From assembly GCA_963920705.1 (NCBI GenBank), contig OY987226.1, positions 32,229,686 to 32,293,685 of the forward strand: 64,000 bases of DNA, read 5' to 3'. Below the pieces are notes generated by a model. It worked only from the letters and a program-made list of their open reading frames with translations. It was not told the origin of the DNA and ran no database searches. The position numbers and the translations under genes were made by a program. Positions 21,636 through 32,119 of this stretch are shown one piece after another. Every line of letters starts with the position of its first letter. The stretch's first letter is position 1. Source of the stretch: Odiellus spinosus. Lineage: Eukaryota; Arthropoda; Arachnida; Opiliones; Phalangiidae.

Positions 21636-22548
21636 CATCGTTTTACCATCGACAAACTACTACCAGGACTAGTAATGTAAGCTTATAAAACTTCGTCTCA
21701 AAACGCCGCGGTAAAACCCCTCTAGCGACATTGATTGGAGTTAAAAATTTAGTACAAGATGGCGGCGTCCATGGAATTGGAGATCAGGATATTGAAAGGT
21801 AAAATAGTATTGAATTTACAATATTATTTTATTTAAAGTAAGTTTGACCTTAATATCTTCAGTATTTATGTGCGTGTTAAACCAACGTTGAATAAGGTTC
21901 GCGAAATATATTCTTCGCCGAGGCAGGGGTCGAAATCATCGCCCGTTTTAGATCGTAAAGACGAAAACCGTTAGTAAGCCTAGGCTTCTTCCGTTCCGCC
22001 TAAGGCTGGCCGCTGTTGCGGCGTCGCCCGTCTCCACGAAAAACGACGGCTAAGAGAGGAGAGAGCGTCGCCGCTCTCCGTAGTCGTTGATCGCCGGCCG
22101 ATAGGCTTACGCGGAACGGAATAAGCACGAACGCCGGGAGCGCCAGACCAGCGCGCCTAGGCTTTTTAACGCGGAAGGCCCGTTCCCCCGTAAAAGTCTT
22201 GAAGGTCTTCGCGAGCGAAGTGAAATTTGGTGATACCACGGTTTTAATTCGACGAAAAAGTATTAAGAAAGCCGCGGAAGGCAACTGAAAAATTAGAGAA
22301 ATAAAAGGAAAGAAAAACCGGATTTATCTTAAAATTAATTAAAAAATATTAAATACGAAAGCGAGGCTTATCTCCATTGGGAATACGGTATAGCAGTAGA
22401 AGAGTATCTTGTACTACATATATGACTCCATTCGATAACGCACGGTGGCGCTCTCATCGATAACCGCGGCACTTAAGAGAAATTTTCTCTATGGGGGCTC
22501 AGTATAACATTACAAGTCCTGGTAGTAGTTTGTCGATGGTTTTACTTT
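21636..22548. mobile_element. About 0.9-kb element with about 40-bp inverted ends and GC-rich core
   Basis: Left end (about 21636-21680) and right end (about 22505-22548) are inverted copies sharing CATCGACAAACTACTACCAG and GACT.GTAATGT. The core at 22000-22220 is GC-rich (GGCCGCTGTTGCGGCGTCGC) and partly palindromic. Target duplication could not be fixed. No transposase motif. Confidence 0.65.
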
Positions 22549-22559
22549 CCCCATATTCT

Positions 22560-22815
22560 TGAATTAAGTTAAGTGTAGAAATTGATTTTCACCATTTATT
22601 TGCAAGCCACAGGCTACCATTTATGAGTTTCCGAATTAAGTAAAAAGTAATTCGTAGAGATCAAATGAGCAAGGTTTAGTAAACTTAGCGAACCTATATT
22701 GAAGCGGCCATTTCATTTGTTTATACAGAAGCGGATCGTGTGATCCACTTTATTTCAGAAACGTTAACACGTTAGACGTCATTATGTTTATCGTCCCTCT
22801 AGATAGCCAGTTCCT
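22560..22815. other. No gene seen
   Basis: Short AT-rich spacer before the duplicated segment. Confidence 0.4.
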
Positions 22816-22819
22816 GATT

Positions 22820-23360
22820 TGATGATTCAAAAGTGTTTGAAGACGGTTTCAAAGTCTTTAGAGCGAACGTGGCTCACGTATCTCTCAACGCGTGACGCCA
22901 TATACCCGCGTGTTCAAGGAGAGTCGGTAACTAACACTCTTATCCCAATGAGATTTAACATTTTGTATCATTCCACCTTACCAACTCTTCTTGAAATAAG
23001 TCTTCATCGATTCCGTTCTACTTCGTTAAAGGTTGTTTTTCGAAACTACACGCATACACGGAACAGCGCCAAACAGGAAAAGATACTTTCGGATCGAAAT
23101 CTCGAGGCGGCCGCGATTCAAGCCTAAAGAAGACTTTTTCTCAACGCTTTCAAGATGGAGAACATTGTGTACAACTTGACTACAATAATGATACCTTTGC
23201 AGGTATACTCGAATCGCGTTTCGAACATATAATACTGGCGTTCAAGAGCAGTTGGCATGGACTATTTAATTATTTTATCATTAAAGTTAAATAACCTCGC
23301 GTAGAAATTGGCGTTAGCTTTCCTCATTTTGTAAACTACTCTTGAATAGAAGTAATACTT
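22820..23360 (+). repeat. Diverged duplicate, copy 2 of 2 (partner 18740-20115)
   Basis: The start (22820-22870) matches both flanks of the 818-bp TTAA element at 18740-18770 and 19593-19625, so it preserves the unfilled site. 23005-23360 matches 19745-20115. The intervening 22880-23005 differs from copy 1, where the truncated Harbinger-like MITE sits. A frame across the core reads RFQDGEHCVQLDYNNDTFAG, then HIILAFKSSW, parallel to copy 1. Confidence 0.6.
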
Positions 23361-23364
23361 GTAT

Positions 23365-24546
23365 AAATAGTTTAAAAACAAGTTTAACGCTGCAGGAGAA
23401 GCCTTGGCTAGAGCCGTACGATTCATCAGCTAGGATGAATTACTACTTGTTCGAAAACAACAAACGCCTGAAGTATTACGCGAATGCCTCAAAAATAGAG
23501 CGTTGAGTGCTGCGATACGAAACTTCAAATAATTTATATTTTGAAAATTATTACAGATACATTTATATATCGGAGGACGAACTCGAAAAAAGAAAGGTAT
23601 GATAATCACAGCAAGGTGCAATGGAAAAATAAGAGGCGGATAGATACACAATGTGAAATTTCATAGGGAAAAAGTAGTTTGGGAACACTTCACGAAGGGG
23701 GATACTGGTTTTGGGGTCTCGGAAGATTAGCCAGCTATGCAGACCGTAGAGATGGGCACCAGACCAAAAAGCCTGTCCAACACAGCTCTTCGGTTACAGT
23801 TTATTTTTCTACTAGCAAAAACCTATGAAAAATCACATTTCCAGACCTTAGAACTTTCAAGCATTTTCTTCAATTTTCTAGACCTCTCCGCACATTTGAA
23901 AGGGATAATGAAGCTTATATTAAAATTGGGTTCCTGTACAAAGCCCATAGTTTTGAAAGATTTTTTATCACGCGAGTTTCGTTAAAGGATCAAATATGAA
24001 TTAAAACCCAGTTAAGCTGTCAACTAGAAGAGATGGCTATTTGTGACAGATATGGCAGATAATAAATTACATCTTGGAATGGACAGACAAAACCTTTTAT
24101 TACAACTCAGAATGCGCAAATATTAAATTTTCAAAGCAGCGCGATTCAGAAAATTTTTTCAAAACAATATTTTAATTTATTCCATAACGTAGAATGTCAC
24201 GCGACGATTTAAAATTTTATTTAATAGTTCCTTTAAGAAAAATAATGCGGCTTACGAAAGACAACATATTAAAATAAAGGGCAGAGTTATTTGTGAAAGG
24301 TTTGGCTGAATTAAACACTCAGAATCAGGTTCAAATATCAGCCAGTAAACAAGTATAACCTACCTTTAATCTATACTCGTAGAGTTAACATTTCAAATCT
24401 GTACTCCCAACGTCAGAATGACAAAGCTCTGGCAAGGAAAAAACGATGTTTTTAACGCGATTGCACCAATCACAGAATCACTTGTCAGCTTATTATATTT
24501 GGGCTTTCATGGATTGATCTAAGCGAGTTTTATTACGCGGTAATAG
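23365..24546. other. No gene seen; upstream part of receptor gene A expected here or further left
   Basis: Exons for the start of S1 and the N-terminus of receptor gene A must lie upstream of 24547, but none could be recognised. A fragment after an acceptor-like GCTGCAG at 23386-23392 is open for about 37 codons with no motif. Confidence 0.35.
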
Positions 24547-24738
24547 ATTATGGAAGATGACATGGACATAATTCTGGCAATGGCTAAATATCCCGGCGGA
24601 AAGAATATGCTAGATTTTAACGTAACATTCACTGTACCAGTCGCGGAATCTTGTATCAGACTTTTCTCCGCAAAGAACGAGACGGTGATAATGGAAGCCC
24701 CTGGATTGTTCGACGAAATTCTCAAGATGCCGGTCGAA
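24547..24738 (+). CDS. Ionotropic receptor gene A, S1 exon
   Basis: Receptor gene A codes a ligand-gated cation channel of the arthropod ionotropic receptor (IR) type, derived from ionotropic glutamate receptors and used mainly for smell and taste. This exon follows an AG at 24545-24546 and ends at a GT (GAA|GTAACG) in phase 0. It gives DDMDIILAMAKYPGG, LDFNVTFTVPVAE and SCIRLFSAK, the late S1 lobe of the ligand-binding domain, ending in LFDEILKMPVE. The next exon begins IWIG, so the junction gives the expected run into M1. The donor is weak, so a nearby alternative is possible. Upstream exons were not found. Confidence 0.72.
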
Positions 24739-25321
24739 GTAACGTCAAATTTATGTAATATAAGAATCGTGCGAAAGGATAGTACCACATCATCTTAGAC
24801 ACTTTATTACCGATTTAGGGAACGCTTCCATGATCAAGTAAATCTGATTTTAAAAATGATTTGTACTATCCTAGTCATTAGCTTATTGATATTTCTCGAT
24901 AGTAAGCCACTTAAATGAAATCATTCGTGAAATCAAAGCTATTTGATTGAAGAAAAAACCTCGCCCGCAAAAAAAAAAAAAAAAATATATCGCGAAGTCC
25001 AACGATTCTATTTTTAAAATAGTCTTCTCGTACCAGAAAAATTGTTTAGAGAAAATGTTGGAGAAAGTATTAAAATCCAATCCAATATTTTTAAATTTAA
25101 AACAAATTTTTGGTATAAGGGCTAATTTTCATCCGGCAGATTGTGCGGAGAAAAGCAAAAACGAAAACATACTTACGCCACGCTATCGAAAAAAACACTT
25201 TCATTAAAAATTTCCCGCCACCAAAAAAAAAAAAAAAAAAAAAAAAAATCTTTGCTCTCTGTACAATTTTGTTTTCGTTGCTAGTCTGAATAGTCAATAA
25301 CGCGAGCATTTTTAACATTAG

Positions 25322-25750
25322 CTTGCAGCAGAGGTATATAATAACCCCCTTAAGGGGGAAGTATGAAAGCCCCTATACTACCAATGCTAAAAATCACGAA
25401 CAACAAGAGCCCGCTACTGACTATCTAGGCCACTAGCTCGCGCTGGACTTCTCAATGTCGCTACTCTAGTAAATGGTCTTTGTATAAACAAGACGGCTCG
25501 ATTTGTGTTTAGAACTTCCTGTCTCAGGAGTCAGGCTGTCTGTTAAAATCGAGTCGAAGGTTGACTTCAGCTCGCAAGTTCCGGAAGTGTGCGTAGGGAA
25601 AATTTAGTGAGGTTCAAAATGGAGTAACTATTTTTTGGGAGTAAAGCGGTGTGTCGATCCGCCGCGATTTACGCCGGGCACTTGTTCGTCGATTTTGCCT
25701 ACCTTTCATACTTCCCCCCGATGGGGGTTATTATATACCTCTGCTTGCAG
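25322..25750. mobile_element. 415-bp hAT-like MITE in the first known intron of gene A
   Basis: Element 25329-25743 begins CAGAGGTATATAATAACCCC and ends with its inverse. It is flanked by CTTGCAG (25322-25328, 25744-25750), 7 bp perfect, or 8 bp (GCTTGCAG) if one G is shared with the end. CAG termini and a 7-8 bp duplication point to hAT. A further hairpin CCCCCTTAAGGGGG lies just inside the left end. Confidence 0.85.
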
Positions 25751-26020
25751 GAATTCCTATGGGATGTTAGAATTCTTCTTTCTCAACATTTCTTCGATTT
25801 ATTACCAGGGAAATAAGAGAATAATTTGGAAAAAACATACAGGTTATTCTTTGTTGAAAGGAATTATTTTCATCCCATTTTAAATTTGCCAAGGTTGTGG
25901 TACAATCCCTTGAACGATAGTCATTGGTTACGGAGTGAGGCCCCCTCCGATAACAGTGAATAATCGTAAATTAGTCGAACTGCTTTAAGAATTTTTATTA
26001 AAGACACTACACAATGGCAG

Positions 26021-26162
26021 ATTTGGATCGGAATTGCCTTGGTGTTTATTTTTTTGACTACGATTGAGATTATCGAAAAACGAATCTTGGGAATTCGAAG
26101 AAATATTATCAGTTGCGCCTATGATAATCTATTTCAACAGTTTGCGACCGTTTTGGGAAAAA
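26021..26162 (+). CDS. Ionotropic receptor gene A, M1 and pore-loop exon
   Basis: Begins after AG at 26019-26020 in phase 0 with IWIGIALVFIFLTTIEII, a membrane segment in the M1 position. It then has a short polar loop and NLFQQFATVLGK, the pore-loop helix (IRs commonly have LLGQS here). It ends at 26162 with GT (A|GTAAGC) in phase 1. The leftover A joins GT of the next exon to code serine, giving LGKS. The intron is 289 bp (26163-26451). The corresponding exon of gene B (63081-63219) starts and ends in the same phases, which supports both models. Confidence 0.82.
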
Positions 26163-26451
26163 GTAAGCATCGTTTAAAGGTGGCGGGAGTTCCGAATCAA
26201 TTTCTTACAGTTACCAAAAGCCTGGCTCGAACACTATATTACTGTTACAACATCGCCAGAACGGCAGGACAAAACCCCCTGATGAACAAGGCCCCCTTTT
26301 CCCCGTCGATTAGGCGCGAATGTGGCGGTAAACTGGTGGTACAAATTCAACGTTTCTGACTGAAGTAGCGAGAATACTTTGGAAGCTTCAGCGCGTTTGG
26401 CGAACTCGTCTCAACCCAAATAAACGGACTATGCTTATTTATTTTGACAAG

Positions 26452-26669
26452 GTTACGACGTCTCCCGATTGCCGGCTATCAGAATTGTCACCGGGCCCTG
26501 GCTTCTACAAGTTGTGGTTCTGTTCACCTTAATATGCGCGCTTCTAACGGCGAATTTCTCGAGAAAACAAGAAAAAAGCATCGACTCCGTTAAAGACTTC
26601 TTCGCAGGTTCATCGTATCTCAATCTCTTCTTTATCGCTGATGATGTCGAAAACGAAATTTTTCATTCG
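26452..26669 (+). CDS. Ionotropic receptor gene A, M3 exon
   Basis: Begins after AG at 26450-26451, completes the serine codon and reads YDVSRLPAIRIVTGPWLLQV, then VVLFTLICALLTANFSRKQE. R..TG.W followed by a hydrophobic segment ending in a degenerate SYTANL-like motif (LLTANF) is the M3 region of IRs. KSIDSVKDFF follows, the usual start of S2. The donor is TCG|GTAAGA at 26670 in phase 0. The next exon (40321) starts in phase 0 about 13.65 kb away, so the intron holds the 14-bp array element, the P relic, a second array element, a palindromic MITE and the Copia relic. Confidence 0.82.
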
Positions 26670-26790
26670 GTAAGAGGAAAAAATCATTTCCATTTTCCTA
26701 TTTTACTACTCCGTGAATTTGCCATTTTCATTCACAGATATATTTAACACCGAAGGTCTATCACTTTATTCCATAAAAGTAAACGTCCCG

Positions 26791-26832
26791 TTTGCTGATA
26801 GTATTAGGCTATAGCTTAATACTATCAGCAAA
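26791..26832. repeat. 42-bp near-perfect hairpin
   Basis: TTTGCTGATAGTATTA pairs with TAATACTATCAGCAAA around GGCTATAGCT. Intronic in gene A. Could be a foldback remnant; no other copy noticed. Confidence 0.7.
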
Positions 26833-26834
26833 TT

Positions 26835-27120
26835 AGAGCCGGGTAGACGGGCGCGTTCAGACTATCCAACTTTAGTCAGCTGACAAAGTCTGACTGACCA
26901 GTCGGTCCAGTTTGTCAGGCAATGTGAACGTTTCACCCGACCGTACTATTGTCAGGTCGAAGCTCGCATTTTAATCGGGTATATAGGTAGGCGATTTGTG
27001 TCGGGCCGACTATAATCGGAGAGGAAGCAAACCAATCAAAATAGGCGAAAACATTACGTCAAGGGACGTGTCGTTTTTTTCCGCGAGAGAGAGGTTCAAA
27101 ATAGCTATAATTAAATTAAA
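26835..27120. other. No gene seen
   Basis: Intronic spacer. Contains a GACTGACCAGTCGGTCCAG palindromic word near 26892 but no supportable feature. Confidence 0.35.
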
Positions 27121-27121
27121 A

Positions 27122-29467
27122 AACAAGATGGTCAAGCCCATAGGAATAGCTAGACCCCTGACATTGTAAAAGAGGCTAAAAGGAATGATTCTATAGCAGG
27201 GGTGTGTTATGCAGGCATAAACGCTTTTTAAACAATTTGAATGGCGTCTCGAGATTCCTTTAAACACGAAGTTGCGGAAATTTCTCGAGCCGACTATATG
27301 ACCGTGATCGTTTTTATGCGATATATTGAAAAAGACGAATATCCCCGCAGTCATTGCATTCAAATAATGTTTTCCAAATCATGTTTTCCAAATCATGTTT
27401 TTCATGTTTTTCAAAACATGTTTTTCATGTTTTTCATGTTTTTCAAAACATGTTTTTCATGTTTTTCAAAACATGTTTTTCATGTTTTTCAAAACATGTT
27501 TTTCATGTTTTTCAAAACATGTTTTTCATGTTTTTCAAAACATGTTTTTCAAATCATGTTTTCAAATCATGTTTTTCAAATCATGTTTTTCAAATCATGT
27601 TTTTCAAATCATGTTTTTCAAATCATGTTTTTCAAATCATGTTTTTCAAATCATGTTTTTCAAATCATGTTTTTCAAATCATGTTTTTCAAATCATGGTT
27701 TTCAAATCATGTTTTTCAAATCATGGTTTTCAAATCATGGTTTTCAAAACATGTTTTTCAAAATATCGCAGTCATTGCATTCAAATAATGTTTTCCAAAT
27801 CATGTTTTCCAAATCATGTTTTTCATGTTTTTCAAAACATGTTTTTCAAATCATGTTTTTCAAATCATGTTTTTCAAATCATGTTTTTCAAATCATGTTT
27901 TTCAAAACATGTTTTTCAAATCATGTTTTTCAAATCATGTTTTTCAAAACATGTTTTTCAAATCATGTTTTTCAAAACATGTTTTTCAAATCATGTTTTT
28001 CAAATCATGTTTTTCAAAACATGTTTTTCAAAACATGTTTTTCAAAACATGTTTTTCAAAACATGTTTTTCAAAACATGTTTTTCAAAACATGTTTTTCA
28101 AAACATGTTTTTCAAAACATGTTTTTCAAAACATGTTTTTCAAAACATGTTTTTCAAAACATGTTTTTCAAATCATGTTTTTCAAATCATGTTTTTCAAA
28201 TCATGTTTTTCAAATCATGTTTTTCAAATCATGTTTTTCAAATCATGTTTTTCAAATCATGTTTTTCAAATCATGTTTTTCAAATCATGTTTTTCAAATC
28301 ATGTTTTTCAAATCATGTTTTTCAAATCATGTTTTTCAAATCATGTTTTTCAAATCATGTTTTTCAAATCATGTTTTTCAAATCATGTTTTTCAAATCAT
28401 GTTTTTCAAATCATGTTTTTCAAATCATGTTTTTCAAATCATGTTTTTCAAATCATGTTTTTCAAATCATGTTTTTCAAATCATGTTTTTCAAATCATGT
28501 TTTTCAAATCATGTTTTTCAAATCATGGTTTTCAAATCATGGTTTTCAAAACATGGTTTTCAAAACATGGTTTTCAAAACATGTTTTTCAAAATATCGCA
28601 GTCATTGCATTCAAATAATGTTTTCCAAATCATGTTTTCCAAATCATGTTTTTCATGTTTTTCAAAACATGTTTTTCAAATCATGTTTTTCAAATCATGT
28701 TTTTCAAATCATGTTTTTCAAATCATGTTTTTCAAATCATGTTTTTCAAATCATGTTTTTCAAAACATGTTTTTCAAATCATGTTTTTCAAATCATGTTT
28801 TTCAAAACATGTTTTTCAAATCATGTTTTTCAAAACATGTTTTTCAAAACATGTTTTTCAAAACATGTTTTTCAAATCATGTTTTTCAAATCATGTTTTT
28901 CAAATCATGTTTTTCAAAACATGTTTTTCAAAACATGTTTTTCAAAACATGTTTTTCAAAACATGTTTTTCAAAACATGTTTTTCAAAACATGTTTTTCA
29001 AAACATGTTTTTCAAAACATGTTTTTCAAATCATGTTTTTCAAATCATGTTTTTCAAATCATGTTTTTCAAATCATGTTTTTCAAATCATGTTTTTCAAA
29101 TCATGTTTTTCAAATCATGTTTTTCAAATCATGTTTTTCAAATCATGTTTTTCAAATCATGTTTTTCAAATCATGTTTTTCAAATCATGTTTTTCAAATC
29201 ATGTTTTTCAAATCATGTTTTTCAAATCATGTTTTTCAAAACATGTTTTTCAAAACATGTTTTTCAAAACATGTTTTTCAAAACATGTTTTTTATTACTG
29301 ACAGACTAGAACTCAACACGCATAAGCTCCCTTACTATTTCGCTCGCGACGACTTGTTTATTGTTTTCGAGTTTTCATTACTGACAGACTAACACTCAAC
29401 ACGCATAAGCCCCCCTTACTATCTCGTTCGCGACGACTTGTTTATTGTTTTCGAGTTTTCATTACTT
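27122..29467 (+). mobile_element. Minisatellite-bearing element, copy II, with a 1.9-kb 14-bp array
   Basis: Opens with the conserved terminal block in the orientation opposite to copy I (AACAAGATGGTCAAGCCCAT, then ATAAACGCTTTTTAAACAAT, to about 27290). Then an array of about 138 14-bp units CATGTTTTTCAAAT/AA (27360-29290). It ends with two 85-bp units (TTACTGACAGACTA.AACTCA ... GACGACTTGTTTATTG) to about 29460. The array has higher-order structure: a GCAGTCATTGCATTCAAATA header recurs at about 27347, 27769 and 28600. The 248- to 686-codon open frames here read FSNHVFQIMFFKSC with 14-residue periodicity and are products of a 14-bp repeat. They should not be called genes. Confidence 0.85.
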
Positions 29468-31351
29468 GCCTCTATTCCATTTCGTACCGTTTTCATCAAA
29501 TGTGGAACGTCAGACACAAAGTAAATATAATCTCCCTGGGAATATAGGTTTTTAGTTTTGTAGCCAATTTCATCAGACTCTCCAACTCGACAGCACATTT
29601 TTATGAGCTTTTGATTAATACCCGCTTTGTCGCATACAACCGTTAGCACTTTGAAACCTCCCAACTAAAGATTTTCAACAGCTTCCCATAATATACTATA
29701 AAGTTCTTCGGCTTTCATTTTATCACAAGGGAAAAATGCGTATGGAAACTTGAAATTTCCTGTTAAACTTCTCACCATTAATTGCATAATGTGGGTGGCT
29801 AGCTGAGGCACGTCTTCTTTGCCTTCGGCATCTTCAACAAATTTTTTAATTTGATTTTGGGAATCTTTGTAATTAGTCACTCCAATTATTTCTCCAGTGC
29901 TATGGCGATATATCAAATCTTGTTTGACGCTCATCTCGTCTATCATTATGGAGATTTCTGATGGTCTTCGAGCTGATCATATTTGATGGTATTTTTCATT
30001 TCCTCTATGGTTTCAGGCCTAAATCCACTTTCACTCCTTAAATCTTTGGAGTAATTGTACAGAGTTCTAGCAGTTGGAAGTGTCATCGCTTGTCGTAAAG
30101 CTTCATAGGACGACGATGATTTACTTTTCAAGTAAAGACACCAATGTATAATTGCTGGATGCCATTTCTTCGGGCGAGTGATGTTGGAATTCGCTATTTG
30201 GAGCTGCTGATGTAAAAGAAACCTTTGAAATTTGGTTGGCGTTTCAAAAGGATTGTCTTTTAATATTTGACTGAGTTCAGCATTTTCTTCATTAGTAAGT
30301 TGTATACCGTTTGTGGCTAACAGGTTGTCAACTTGTTTCCTAAGCGATTTATTTTTCCTTGTTAAAGCCTGGTTTTTTAAGTTTTGTTGCCGTCATTCTC
30401 ATTCTTATTTGTTGCAAGTCTAAATTGCAAAGAGTAGTTTGCTTTGGAGTAATCGCACAATTTTTGAATAAGTTTTGGCGCAAAAGACTACAATTTTTAC
30501 ACCATCCCGTTGATTTTTTCTTGACATACTGGCATTTGATAGACCGGAGACTTAGATTTAGCGAATAAAAAATGAACTTAAAATATTTTTTAAGAGACCA
30601 ATTTCAACGCCATCTAGGATTTTTTTCTCAAAACACAAAACCTTTTACTTCCCCTTAATTTAACTTAACCTAAATATTAACTCAATTTAGCTTACCCTAA
30701 TTATTAACTTAATCTAACTTAACCTACATAGTAACTTAATTTAACTTATCCTAATTTTTAACTTAACTTAAATATCAATTTAAAAATTTGAAGAACCTAA
30801 AAATTTATACAAAAGTTTTACCTAACCTAATCCTATTTTAAACTTACTCTGTTTCTATATCAACTTAATTGTATAAGTTATTTGTACACACTATATACTG
30901 TCCTCTCTCTTGGAGAATTTACATTCAAGAGCTGTAATGGCCTTAGGGCCTTAGCTCTAAACAAAAAACGAAAAAGAAAAAGAAAAGAAAGAGTTTAACA
31001 TGGTATTGCTTTCGGTGTTAATTTCAGGTTCGTGCTTTGAATAGTTTTTCGTTCCAATTTTGTTTACGTTTAATAAATTTAATGGGTCCCGCACAACTTC
31101 ATTAAACAATCGTGAAGGAAAAGGATTTTCCTTCGTTGGTCCTTTTCCATCGACGAAATGCAAATTGCAAACATGGTGATGTTTTTTATCGTTGACACAG
31201 TAATATTTTCACGGTTAATTGATTCAATCCATTTTTGTGAAATATGTATATTTTTCCTTTTCCTACCAGGTTTTGGAACTGGATGAAAAGTTACATTCTT
31301 CTTGCAGCGAGAATCGCTACGACAATTATCGAAACAGCAATATCTCCCCAT
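29468..31351 (-). pseudogene. THAP/P-element-type transposase relic
   Basis: Starts MGRYCCFDNCRSDSRCKKNV, a THAP-type C2CH finger. After a one-base frame change it continues HHHVCNLHFVDGKGPTKENP with the second C and H. Further on are a leucine-rich coiled-coil stretch (LTRKNKSLRKQVDNLLA) and WHPAIIHWCLYLKSKSSSSY, EALRQAMTLPTARTLYNYSK, ISIMIDEMSVKQDLIYRHST and YIYFVSDVPHLMKTVRN. IDEM with the preceding LP..RTL and the D-PH-KT-RN block are known parts of the RNase H-like P/THAP9 transposase. At least three frame changes (near 31180, 30375 and 29955) make it inactive. The C-terminal part is cut off where copy II of the minisatellite element ends, near 29467. It lies in the large gene A intron, antisense to the receptor. 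Confidence 0.85.
30655..30860. repeat. TTAACTTAACCTAA-type degenerate repeat
   Basis: Words TAACTTAA(C/T)CTAA, TAATTTAACTTA and CCTAA.TATTAACT recur every 15-30 bp inside the P relic. AT-rich degenerate array. Confidence 0.5.
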
Positions 31352-31516
31352 CAGCTTGGCTAAGTTTGGACACTTTTTGGAAATCTAGCCCCCCTGCATT
31401 TATTACACATGACAGAAGAACGAAACCTTAAGGAAACCTCACTTAGACGTTCTTTATGAGAATCCTAACGTTTTTTTCAATTTTATAAACAGTTAAATTT
31501 AGCTTATAATCATTTT

Positions 31517-31800
31517 TAGCTAGACCCAACCCTAGTGGGGTCTAGCTACTGTATTCACTGCGGCGTCGGCGTGGGCGTTGGCGTTGTACAAGAAGACGAA
31601 ATACGTCTTCGAATCGAAAAACTTTCGTCTTCTTACCTCTCCGAGTGAACTTTTAGTTCACGGAGAGGTTCTGTCTGTTACGTCATCGAATAAGAAAAAC
31701 TTTCGTCTTCTTACCTCTCCGAGTGAACTTTTAGTTCGCGGAGAGGTTCTGTCTATACGTGACGTCAGAAGAAGACGTCATCACCCACGGCGCTTGACTC
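31517..31800. repeat. Repeat with terminal hairpin and duplicated CGGAGAGG hairpins
   Basis: Starts with the hairpin TAGCTAGACCC...GGGTCTAGCTA (31517-31548), then ACTGTATTCACTGCGGCG and a GGCGTC-rich stretch. A segment of about 65 bp follows twice (about 31616-31680 and 31696-31757). Each copy has the hairpin ACCTCTCCG..GAACT...AGTTC.CGGAGAGGT. Relatives: 59516-59600 (same start) and 35856-35892 (one diverged hairpin). Probably the end of a mobile element; no coding capacity. Confidence 0.65.
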
Positions 31801-32119
31801 TCCAATAAAATTCGCATATACAGTTATTAGCTTCTACCTTGCTGTAAACGTATATCCACCAAGTCTCATTGAAGAGCAGCAACCGTTCCTCGCTTGTTAC
31901 TTTATAATGATCAACGAGCGCCTTATATAGTATCTTTTGGATTCGAGTCTATTTTAGCCTTCTGAGGTTATAGCTTTTACTGAATTGAAACGTAATATTC
32001 ATTTAAATTAAAATGAAAACAGATTAAATGATTTAACTTAATCTAAAAACCAATGTTGCTGAAACTTAAATTTAATATAAAAGATATTTTCGAAGATATT
32101 CAATATTTTCTTATAGGTT

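Noticed and set aside
27241-29301. 686-codon plus-strand ORF as a real repetitive protein
   Set aside because: All three frames are open because of the 14-bp unit, the product is purely periodic, and homologous arrays have different unit variants and lengths.
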